Position numbers and translations under genes: made by a program. A stretch of DNA of 7,312 nt, from NCBI GenBank assembly GCA_018266965.1, contig JAFDZJ010000376.1, positions 1-7,312 of the forward strand. The letters run 5' to 3'. Every line of letters begins with the position of its first letter. The stretch's first letter is position 1. The notes below the pieces were generated by a model, which was given only the letters and a program-made list of their open reading frames with translations, was not told the origin of the DNA and searched no databases. Shown piece after piece: positions 1 through 6,405 of the stretch. The stretch is from Bacteroidota bacterium (lineage in GTDB: Bacteria; Bacteroidota; Bacteroidia; Flavobacteriales; Weeksellaceae).

Positions 1-153
1 ATTTCACGTGAAGACTTGGCAAATATTGCCGGTACAGCCACTGAATCTCTTATTCGCACTCTTGGCGATTTTAAATCTGAAAAATTAATTGAAATCAACG
101 GTGGTAAAATAACTGTTTTAAACAGAAGAAAATTAGAGGATATGCTAAACTAA
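1..153 (+). CDS. Crp/Fnr-family transcription regulator, C-terminal end only (5' partial)
   Basis: The frame is open from the first base to a TAA at 151-153 and gives 50 residues. It begins ISREDLANIAGTATESLIRT and continues through DFKSEKLIEI to a short basic tail. This is the winged-helix end of Crp/Fnr regulators: SREDLAN..G.A.E is helix two plus the turn, TESLIRTLGDFK is the recognition helix, and LIEINGGKITVLN is the wing. The cyclic-nucleotide-like sensor domain would lie upstream, outside the window, so the effector cannot be inferred. The gene converges on the restriction operon, whose last broken gene stops only 21 bases away at 175. It is probably a host chromosomal gene next to which the defence block sits. 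The family call is secure; the specific regulator (FNR-like, CRP-like or other) is not determinable. Confidence 0.9.
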   Translation: MSREDLANIAGTATESLIRTLGDFKSEKLIEINGGKITVLNRRKLEDMLN

Positions 154-174
154 TTAAGGGTTTCGCTGTCATTG

Positions 175-769
175 TCAGATTTGTGTTTTGGTTTTAAGTG
201 TATGTTGTGCGGTGGCGGTTTTAAATAGTATTTCTTCAAGCGAACTGCCTGAAAGAAAAATAACCGACATAGGAGCTTTAGCATTCAAACATTTCTTTAT
301 TTCATCAAAACGAATGTTCAAAGTTTCTGTTATGATATTTGTCAAGGGAAATGTCGCTAAACTCTTTTTGTAAAAAATTATCTTCTTTTACTTCAACATT
401 TTCTTCAAATTTTATTTTACCTGCTTTGGCAAATGTTATTTCGGTTTCTTTTCTCAAAACCTGCCATCCATCAAATGCAATATATTGATTGAATTCAGCA
501 ATGAATTTGTCAAGTTCGGCAAAGCGACCAATGAAATTTTCAGGTGCAAAAAGTTTACGAATACATTTATCAAGTTGGGTTGTGCCGTTGATTTTCGATA
601 GTTTTTCGTCCGTATAAATCCATCGTGAAGGGAAGCCACCTCCTCTGTTGTATGTGTCGGTTGCACCTAAACCATTAAAGAAATCAACGAGTTTAGGACC
701 TGAACGATATTCTGTTTCCTCATTGATTAAGTTTCTTAATTTCTCTAATGTATTTTGTTGCAACTGCAT
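175..769 (-). pseudogene. AbiJ-like abortive infection protein, frameshifted and 3'-truncated
   Basis: The ATG at 769 opens a 154-residue frame that stops at 305-307. The first 140 residues resemble the N-terminal domain found in AbiJ-like abortive-infection proteins (FFNGLGATDTYNRGGGFPSR, then INGTTQLDKCIRKLFAPENF, then AFDGW). After DI (codon at 352-350) the family-like sequence continues in another frame from 348: PLTNIITETLNIRFDEIKKC, then MSVIFLSGSSLEEIL, which resembles the start of the Abi C-terminal (Abi_C/HEPN-type) domain. One extra base in the T/C run near 346-351 explains the switch. The second frame stops at 175-177, giving a reconstructed 197 residues. The rest of the C-terminal domain, including the RN..H-type motif expected of HEPN RNases, is missing. 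The gene starts 9 bases after the mod stop, so it is the last gene of the operon. The domain names come from memory of the families. The alternative is a sequencing error at the shift, but the 3' truncation would remain. Confidence 0.72.
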
Positions 770-778
770 TGTAAATCA

Positions 779-2749
779 CTAAAACGCATTAAACTTATCA
801 CCTAAATAGTGCTTTAAGTTCCATTTTTTGGTGGTGTCTAAAGCACGTTCAAGGCAAATGAATTTTTGAGTGTTGTGTTTTTTGAAATGCTCTACGGTTT
901 CCATATCAATGGAAATGTCTAAGCAAATCAAAGTTTCTTTTTCGGAGCCTGTCCCGCTTATTGCGGGATCTGTGGCAAATAAGATTTCATTTTTCTTGAA
1001 CTCCTCTTGCTTGGTTAAAGTGTAATTGAGTGTAAAGCCGTTTTTAATTAATATTTCGGTTACTAATTCATCACGATTGAAAGCGGTAATGAGTTGTGCC
1101 TCTTTATCTCGGATGTATTTTTTCAGCAACTCAATATTTTCTTCGGTTGTTTTTTCAGGGTCGGGAGCAAACTCAACTCTTGGAAAGTTTGATTTTACCA
1201 ATTTGAAAACTTTGAAGCCTATACGTTTTATAGTTTCTTCTGTATTTGTGTTAGCGAAAAGGTCTGGTTGTTCCTTCTTCTTTTCTTCAATTAATTTGTC
1301 AATCGCTCTTTTATTACGCTCAATAGTGATTTCGCTGATTTTTTTGTAACCAGCTTTGAATGCCTCACTTTTTTCGTCTGTTGCTTCTGGAATTTGGACA
1401 ATTATAAATTTCCTGTTTCCATTATCTTCTAAATTTAATTCATTTATTGCGTGTCCAGTTGTTCCAGAACCAGCAAAGAAGTCCATAAAAATATCACCAC
1501 CATTTACCGAAAGTTCCGCAATCCTTTTTAGTAATCTAACTGGCTTTGGAGTATCAAAATATTGTTCACCATCAAATAATTTTCTACATTCTTGTGCTGC
1601 TTCCTGGTTATGCCCAACATCTTTATGATACCAAATTGTTAATGGAGTTATACCTTCTTTAACTTCACTTAAAAACCGTTTCAATCGTGGAACATTATCT
1701 CCGCCTTCGCCAAACCAAACTCTATTGCCATCAATGAGTTCTTGGAATTTTTCTTTTGAAAATCGCCAACATACTCCTTTTGGTGGATTTACTTTTCTTC
1801 CAGACGGTGTTGTTACTTCAAAATCGTATTGTGCATTATAGGTTTTTACTGTCATATCACCTGAAACCCAGTCTCCTCGCTCATCATTATCAGGATTTTT
1901 ATATCGGGCTAATGCTCCTTCGCTTCTGTCAAGGAAGAAAGGACGGTAAATTTCTTTGTCTTTTGCATAGCAAATAATATGGTCGTGATTTGCTGAAAAC
2001 CACTTCGCATCGTTAGAAGGTGCAAATTTTTTCTCCCAAATTATATTTGAAACAAAATTATCCTCTCCGAAAATTTCATCACACAATTTTCTCAAATGAT
2101 GAACTTCATTATCATCAATTGAAATAAAAATCACTCCATCTTCACGCAAAAGTTGTCTTGCAATGAGCAAACGGCTATACATCATATTCAGCCAGTTGCT
2201 GTGGTAACGTCCGTCTGTTTCGGTATTGGTGTCAATTTTTAATCCTTCTTCGGTTACGCCTGCATCTTCCCAATATGCTTTTTTGTCTTGTGAATAATTG
2301 TCAGAATACACAAAATCTTTTCCAGTGTTGTAAGGCGGGTCAATGTAAATACACTTTACTTTTTCTCTGTATGCAGTGCTTAATAGTTTTAGCACTTCCA
2401 AATTCTCCCCTTCAATAATGAGGTTTTCAGTTTCTGTTGGATTAACACTTCTTTTCTCGTCAAAAACTAATGTGGCATTGCTTGGCGAAAATGCTTTGCG
2501 TTTGGCTGCACTTTTCCCGAACCACCGAAATTCGTAGCGTTCGGTTTCGCTTACGCTTTCGGGGTCAACTACTTTTTTCAGTTCATTGATATTCAACTTT
2601 CCTTCATTTGAAAAAAGGTCAGGAAATAGTTCCTTCAAAGTTTCCAAACGCTCTTTGTTCCAGTCGTTGCTCAATGGCATCCACACATTGTCTGAACCGG
2701 AATTTTTGGAATTTTCAGAATTGCCTGAATTTGTTTTTATATCTTCCAT
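779..2749 (-). CDS. mod: Type III restriction-modification methyltransferase subunit Mod (N6-adenine)
   Basis: The 656-residue protein transfers methyl from S-adenosylmethionine to adenine N6 at an asymmetric site and provides DNA recognition for the Res complex. The catalytic motif DPPYNTG is at residues 137-143 and the SAM-binding motif DFFAGSGTTGHA at 423-434. This order (catalytic before FxGxG) is the beta class used by type III Mods. The segment between them, roughly 230-370, should hold the target recognition domain. WYHKDVGHNQEA (373-384) and the C-terminal EKETLICLD (603-611) are also typical of the family. The ATG overlaps the preceding stop as TAATG, which fixes the start. Two oddities are visible. 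Residues 7-18 are four N-S-x triplets coded by a 9-bp tandem repeat. Residues 595-602 (PAISGTGS) are coded by a GC-rich palindrome that looks like an inserted repeat. All core motifs are intact, so the enzyme is probably active. Confidence 0.95.
   Translation of the reverse strand: MEDIKTNSGNSENSKNSGSDNVWMPLSNDWNKERLETLKELFPDLFSNEGKLNINELKKVVDPESVSETERYEFRWFGKSAAKRKAFSPSNATLVFDEKRSVNPTETENLIIEGENLEVLKLLSTAYREKVKCIYIDPPYNTGKDFVYSDNYSQDKKAYWEDAGVTEEGLKIDTNTETDGRYHSNWLNMMYSRLLIARQLLREDGVIFISIDDNEVHHLRKLCDEIFGEDNFVSNIIWEKKFAPSNDAKWFSANHDHIICYAKDKEIYRPFFLDRSEGALARYKNPDNDERGDWVSGDMTVKTYNAQYDFEVTTPSGRKVNPPKGVCWRFSKEKFQELIDGNRVWFGEGGDNVPRLKRFLSEVKEGITPLTIWYHKDVGHNQEAAQECRKLFDGEQYFDTPKPVRLLKRIAELSVNGGDIFMDFFAGSGTTGHAINELNLEDNGNRKFIIVQIPEATDEKSEAFKAGYKKISEITIERNKRAIDKLIEEKKKEQPDLFANTNTEETIKRIGFKVFKLVKSNFPRVEFAPDPEKTTEENIELLKKYIRDKEAQLITAFNRDELVTEILIKNGFTLNYTLTKQEEFKKNEILFATDPAISGTGSEKETLICLDISIDMETVEHFKKHNTQKFICLERALDTTKKWNLKHYLGDKFNAF
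944..967 (-). repeat. Putative REP-like palindromic insertion inside mod (8 codons)
   Basis: The plus strand contains TCCCGC-TTATT-GCGGGA at 952-968, a perfect 6-bp stem with a 5-base loop. It sits in a 24-bp stretch with 16 G/C of 24 (hand count), set in AT-rich coding DNA. The stretch encodes residues 595-602 of Mod, PAISGTGS, between ILFATD and EKETLICLD. From memory of type III Mods, the D(G)EKE.LICLD segment is normally continuous, so these eight residues look like an in-frame insertion of a short palindromic repeat. No second copy occurs in the window. It could instead be ordinary loop variation that happens to be palindromic. Confidence 0.5.
2700..2735 (-). repeat. Four 9-bp tandem units coding (N-S-x)4 at the Mod N-terminus
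   Basis: Four consecutive 9-bp units begin with GAATT on the plus strand at 2700, 2709, 2718 and 2727. On the coding strand they give NSG, NSE, NSK, NSG (Mod residues 7-18). The unit length is a multiple of three, so gain or loss of units would change length but not frame. The units are imperfect, which argues against frequent slippage now. Confidence 0.7.
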
Positions 2750-3150
2750 TACGGTCTAAATTTTTTGTTTAGTAATCTTTTAAATGTGAGCGACTTACTT
2801 CCAAAATTGATAAGTAATCCTGTTTTTACATTGTAAGCCTCAAGGTAGTTGATGGCTTGGGCAAGATGAACATCTTCTAACTCAATAATGGCTTTTAGTT
2901 CAACCATTATTTCATTCTCCACAAAGAAATCAACCCTACGAGTTCCTATTTGCTCATCACGGTAAATGACGGGCATTTCCATTTCACGTTGAAATTCTAA
3001 ACTCTCTAATCGCATCTCAATTTCTAGCGCTCTTTGGTAAATCACTTCCTGAAAACCATTGCCTAATGTTGAATGAACACGCATAGCACAACCAATTATC
3101 TTACTGGTGCAATCCTGAAATTCTTCAACTGTTCTCTTTATTCTGTCCAT
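2749..3150 (-). CDS. GxxExxY family protein (PD-(D/E)XK nuclease fold)
   Basis: The 133-residue protein carries the signature that names this family, G-F-Q-E-V-I-Y at residues 32-38, following VHSTLGNG. A PD-(D/E)XK-like core follows: RVDFFV with D74, then MVELKA with E84 and K86. The end, TGLLINFGSKSLTFKRLLNK, is also typical. The length matches the family's usual 120-135 residues, so the gene is complete. Proteins of this family are widespread in Bacteroidota and are mostly annotated as unknown; a nuclease-like fold is accepted but I know of no firm function. It starts 12 bases after the res stop, and its TAA overlaps the mod ATG by one base, so it is translationally coupled to mod. That position inside a type III operon suggests an accessory role in restriction or in controlling it, which is inference. 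No membrane segment or signal peptide is seen. Confidence 0.9.
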   Translation of the reverse strand: MDRIKRTVEEFQDCTSKIIGCAMRVHSTLGNGFQEVIYQRALEIEMRLESLEFQREMEMPVIYRDEQIGTRRVDFFVENEIMVELKAIIELEDVHLAQAINYLEAYNVKTGLLINFGSKSLTFKRLLNKKFRP

Positions 3151-3162
3151 TCTTACATTCTT

Positions 3163-5865
3163 TTAATTCTGGTTCAGACTATTAATGGTTTTGGTAGCTT
3201 CTGTTTTAAAGTAGCTGTATTCTTTTACCGGTGCTTTGTAATGCACTTCCACGCCAAGGGCTTCAAAGTGTTTCATTGCACATTTAATGCGGTAAACTTC
3301 ACTTTCGGTTAACGCCTTTTTATCGTTGATGTCGTTTGTTCCTTTGGTTTCAATTACAAAATAATATTCGCTTTCACTTCCTGTTTTCAGGCTCTTGCGT
3401 TTCATCACCAAACCAAAGTCGGGTTCATATTCGCCAATAGGTGTTTTTATTTTGTAATAGCTGGGAAGCTTGAGGAAGCAAATTATTTCATCATCAAGGT
3501 CGGCTGTTTTAGCAAACCATCTTTCTACATCACTATCCACAAGCATTTTATCAAACACGCCTCTTTTGGGAGTTTCCACATACGCCTGTGGTGTAATGTT
3601 TTTTACAAAATCATCAAAGGAGAATGGAAAATCTTCACCAGTCAAGTGATAGTCAAGTCCTCTTATCATTTCGTCTAATTCAATGTTGCGAATGATGGCT
3701 GCTGCCTGATGAATAAATTGCGGTGGATTTTTTACAAAGTGCTCGTGATTGGTAATTCCTTCAACTATTTTAAAAAGTGTCGGGTAACTTAGCCCTGTGT
3801 TTTCGCTTAGTTCTTCCACCAAATCCAAAGGGGTGAAGTAGGCTTTCAAAGCATAAGTTTCTGTTCCTCCAAATTCATCTTTTATTCCTTCTTCTGTAAT
3901 TTCGCCAATTGAACGGCTGCTTACTTCTGCCACATAATCGGCAATATTTATTTTGTTGATTTCCTCTATTGATTTTTCAATGAGATTTTCTTCGTTGAAG
4001 GAAATAAGATAATCTGTTTTCTTGGCTAATGATTTCCAAAAGCGTTTGAAAGCTGCATCAATCGGCTCGTTTGTGTTGCGTTTAAAATGAACTTCATTTT
4101 GCGGTTTTCCTTTGTGTGTATGTGTAAGCCCTGCACCTGCTTTGGTTGTTCCGTAAACTTCTTTAATTTCTTCCTGATACTGCGTTACAAAGGTTTCGTA
4201 GGTTTCATTCGGAATTACGGTTAATTGATTGATGCGTTCTGTATCTTCTACATTTAAAGCATCATAAATTCTTTGTCCGTCTTGATTTACGCAAATTCTC
4301 AAACCCCTACCAATTTCTTGGCGTTTGCGGATTTCAGAATAAGCTGTGTTGAGTGTTGCAATATTGAAAATATTCGGATTGTCCCAACCAACGCCCAATG
4401 CCGAGTGAGAGAAGATAAACTGAACAGGGTTTGTGATGGTTAAAAGTTCTTCTTTACCTTTTAAAATGAGTTCATAGATTTTCTTTTGCTCTTTTTGTCC
4501 TCCTTCATTGTCGGCAAATTCTCCGCTTGCTTTTTGAGCAAAATAATATCCCTGAATTTGGTTGATGTGTTCATCAGTTGGCTGTTTTCCGTCATTCATT
4601 TCAGCAAAAACCAGTTTGTATTTTTCAATGAAAAGGTCTTTAATGATTGGCGTTTCGCCAATGTAGTTAGCTACTTTGTCAATGAAAATAAGAGAAAGGC
4701 ATTTGATACCTTGCTCTGCAAATTTTTGTGTTTTCTGAAAATGTCTGCGGATAAGCCATTCCAATTGTAAAGCCCAAATGTTCTGTAAGTTTCCTGATGA
4801 TTGTTTTTCTACTAAGACTGCACCATTTGAAAATTCAACAGACCATATTCCAGTCTTTAAACTTTTGTTGATGCGGGTAATTTTGTAATTCAAGTAACTT
4901 GGGTTATTTGTTTTCTCTCCCAAGTTATCGCCAACTTTTAGCCAGTTGGTTGCTTCAAACACATATTTTCCACCTTTCATTTTCCACGCTTTAAGTTTGG
5001 CTTTTGGGTCGCCTTTTCCGTTTTGCGTTTCGGTGAGTTCAATTTTTATAGTGGCTTCATCATTTTTTTCAGTTACGGTTAGGACTTCAATTTTCTTTAC
5101 CAAACCTTGTTTGTAACTATCGTAAGGCTTTAAGCGGTAAACCAAGTTTTTCAAAACCTTGTGAGTAGCCGAATAACGAAATTTGAATAATGGATTGAGT
5201 TTGGCGATTTGTTTAATAGAGTTTTCCGTGTCCATTCCTTCCTGTGGCTCGTCCATTATGATAATTGGGTTTGTCTTGCCGATTGCATCAATGAAAGGAA
5301 TGTTTGCAAACAAATCTTCTCTTTGTGCCTGATTTAAAATTTTGTCCTCTGAGTTGAACGAAGCAAGTGTCATTACCATTACTTGCGGATGTTGTTCTTC
5401 AATAAAGTTGGTTACTTTATTCAGTCGTTTACTGTCATACTCAAATGCTTTCGGAGTAAAGCCGTAAATATTTTCAAGTTGCTTGTCGAATATTTTAAAG
5501 GCACTCAAAACACCTTGTCGGATAGCAACCGAAGGAACTAAAATGATAAACTTGGTAAACCCGTAATGCTTATAAAGCTCATAAATGGTTTTGATGTAAA
5601 CGAGTGTCTTTCCCGTTCCTGTTTCCATTTCAATACAAAGGTCGTTGTCTGTTGAAAGTTTGGCGGTTTCTTCGTCAATGCCGTTTTCTTTTGCAATAGC
5701 TTTGATATTGTCGGCTAACTGCGAAGCAGTTAGTTTACAAAAATTAGAACGTATGCCTTCAATACAAGCATTGTCAAAAGTGTTTTTCTCTGTTCCGTCA
5801 AATACTTTAATGACTGCCTGAATAGCGGTGTCCTGATATTTTAAATTCTCTAATTGTAATTCCAT
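3163..5865 (-). CDS. res: Type III restriction-modification subunit Res (helicase-nuclease)
   Basis: This 900-residue subunit uses ATP to move or diffuse along DNA with Mod and cuts when complexes meet. Superfamily 2 motifs are in order: Walker A ETGTGKT (81-87), motif II DEPQ (205-208) in IIIMDEPQEGMD, motif III SAT (232-234), a motif V-like HSALGVGWDNPN (487-498), and motif VI QEIGRGLR (516-523). The C-terminal PD-(D/E)XK nuclease is visible as EPDFGLV (P815, D816) and VIETKG (E839, K841). The N-terminal LENLKYQ..A motif near residue 5 is usual for the family. The length is normal and no disruption is seen. The ATG overlaps the xre stop (TAATG), which fixes the start. It precedes mod, the reverse of the common mod-res order, and is separated from it by the GxxExxY gene. 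Confidence 0.95.
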   Translation of the reverse strand: MELQLENLKYQDTAIQAVIKVFDGTEKNTFDNACIEGIRSNFCKLTASQLADNIKAIAKENGIDEETAKLSTDNDLCIEMETGTGKTLVYIKTIYELYKHYGFTKFIILVPSVAIRQGVLSAFKIFDKQLENIYGFTPKAFEYDSKRLNKVTNFIEEQHPQVMVMTLASFNSEDKILNQAQREDLFANIPFIDAIGKTNPIIIMDEPQEGMDTENSIKQIAKLNPLFKFRYSATHKVLKNLVYRLKPYDSYKQGLVKKIEVLTVTEKNDEATIKIELTETQNGKGDPKAKLKAWKMKGGKYVFEATNWLKVGDNLGEKTNNPSYLNYKITRINKSLKTGIWSVEFSNGAVLVEKQSSGNLQNIWALQLEWLIRRHFQKTQKFAEQGIKCLSLIFIDKVANYIGETPIIKDLFIEKYKLVFAEMNDGKQPTDEHINQIQGYYFAQKASGEFADNEGGQKEQKKIYELILKGKEELLTITNPVQFIFSHSALGVGWDNPNIFNIATLNTAYSEIRKRQEIGRGLRICVNQDGQRIYDALNVEDTERINQLTVIPNETYETFVTQYQEEIKEVYGTTKAGAGLTHTHKGKPQNEVHFKRNTNEPIDAAFKRFWKSLAKKTDYLISFNEENLIEKSIEEINKINIADYVAEVSSRSIGEITEEGIKDEFGGTETYALKAYFTPLDLVEELSENTGLSYPTLFKIVEGITNHEHFVKNPPQFIHQAAAIIRNIELDEMIRGLDYHLTGEDFPFSFDDFVKNITPQAYVETPKRGVFDKMLVDSDVERWFAKTADLDDEIICFLKLPSYYKIKTPIGEYEPDFGLVMKRKSLKTGSESEYYFVIETKGTNDINDKKALTESEVYRIKCAMKHFEALGVEVHYKAPVKEYSYFKTEATKTINSLNQN

Positions 5866-6233
5866 TACTTCTTACCGTTCTTTTTGGTTAAGTATTTTAT
5901 TTGCTCACCTGTTTTTTCCTTTTTCAATGGTGTTCGCGATTTCGCATAGCTCAATTCTTCCTCTGCTGCTATCAAAATGTCTTTGGCGTATTTCTCGTCC
6001 GCCAGTTGATAAGCAACTTGTTTGCTCATAAACTTTATTACAAGTTCTTTCTCGTCCACTTTGAAAGTCTTTGCAATGATTGGCAACATTTGTCGGCTTA
6101 CTGGTCGCTCTCCACGTTCCAATTTACTTAATGTGCTTTGGTCTATGTCGAGCAATGCAGCAAGTTTTCGCAATGGCATTTCTGCCTGTTCTCTTAGCTG
6201 TCTAATGTAGTCGCCTAAATTTTCTATTTGCAT
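5865..6233 (-). CDS. XRE-family helix-turn-helix regulator of the RM operon
   Basis: The 122-residue protein has a lambda-repressor-like helix-turn-helix at about residues 6-62. GDYIRQLREQAEMPLRKLA forms helices one and two, and DIDQSTLSKLERGERP (29-44) is the turn and recognition helix. The stretch PIIAKTFKVDEKEL closes the domain. The remainder is a charged helix-rich tail ending in lysines (residues 103-122), with no recognisable ligand or peptidase domain. It is the first gene of the operon, and its TAA overlaps the res ATG by one base. A perfect TTGACA-N4-TGTCAA dyad lies 15 bases upstream of its ATG over the -7 box, so autorepression is the natural reading: it would limit or delay Res synthesis, as controller proteins do in other RM systems. 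The DNA-binding domain is certain; the operator assignment is inference. Confidence 0.9.
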   Translation of the reverse strand: MQIENLGDYIRQLREQAEMPLRKLAALLDIDQSTLSKLERGERPVSRQMLPIIAKTFKVDEKELVIKFMSKQVAYQLADEKYAKDILIAAEEELSYAKSRTPLKKEKTGEQIKYLTKKNGKK

Positions 6234-6248
6234 CTTGAATTGTATTTC

Positions 6249-6264
6249 TTGACAATCGTGTCAA
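6249..6264. promoter_or_regulatory. Perfect dyad, candidate operator for the XRE protein
   Basis: The plus strand reads TTGACAATCGTGTCAA: two 6-bp arms that are exact inverted complements around a 4-bp spacer. It ends 15 bases upstream of the xre ATG and overlaps the TTTG of the -7 box at 6262-6269. A bound dimer would cover the expected transcription start. This size and symmetry suit an XRE dimer. Binding has not been shown. Confidence 0.65.
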
Positions 6265-6269
6265 AAGTA
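6262..6269 (-). promoter_or_regulatory. -7 promoter element for the xre-res-GxxExxY-mod-abi operon
   Basis: The minus strand reads TACTTTTG, an exact match to the Bacteroidota -7 consensus TAnnTTTG, 28 bases upstream of the xre ATG. This would give a leader of roughly 20-25 bases. I see no convincing -33 TTG at the usual spacing, so the promoter may be weak. Confidence 0.55.
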
Positions 6270-6284
6270 ATAAAGTCCGTTTTA

Positions 6285-6304
6285 TTGACCTTGAAAAAAG
6301 TCAA
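6285..6304. promoter_or_regulatory. Second, weaker dyad upstream of the xre promoter
   Basis: TTGAC (6285-6289) and GTCAA (6300-6304) form an inverted repeat with a 10-base spacer, using the same half-site letters as the main dyad. It lies upstream of the -7 box, centred 38 bp from the first dyad. It may be an auxiliary binding site, but the longer spacer makes this doubtful. Confidence 0.3.
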
Positions 6305-6350
6305 ATTCTTTTCAACATCTTTATTGAGGGTCTGCAAAATTGGCTCTTTT

Positions 6351-6383
6351 GGGGGTTACTGTGGGTCGGGTCGTGCGGTGGGG
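6351..6383 (+). other. Possible G-quadruplex-forming G-tract cluster
   Basis: Four G-tracts of 5, 3, 3 and 4 bases occur on the plus strand (6351-6355, 6363-6365, 6368-6370, 6380-6383), with loops of 7, 2 and 9 bases. The last loop exceeds the canonical limit of seven, so this is borderline. Such clustering is unusual in AT-rich DNA. Confidence 0.35.
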
Positions 6384-6393
6384 CAAACCCAAA

Positions 6394-6405
6394 ATGTGCA
6401 AATGT
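6394..6405. repeat. 12-base copy of the GNAT promoter region (ATGTGCAAATGT)
   Basis: ATGTGCAAATGT occurs at 6394-6405 and again at 7146-7157. In the second place its complement contains most of the -7 box and start region of the GNAT gene. The first copy lacks the TA of the -7 box (CCCACATTTG on the minus strand), so it may be a decayed promoter. A shared 12-mer in a window this size can also arise by chance. Confidence 0.3.

Noticed and set aside
150..185. Bidirectional terminator between crp/fnr-like gene and abi
   Set aside because: Only a very weak stem can be drawn and no T-run follows a stable hairpin.
188..373. Plus-strand open frame of 61 codons opposite the abi remnant
   Set aside because: It is antisense to the second-frame Abi sequence, which has clear family-like motifs.
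454..666. Minus-strand 70-codon frame inside the abi gene
   Set aside because: It overlaps the well-supported Abi N-terminal domain in another frame.
1381..2180. Possible foreign, more AT-rich target-recognition segment in mod
   Set aside because: Hand counts of a few 60-base lines ranged from 25 to 47 percent G+C with no clean boundary, so a recombined segment is not supported.
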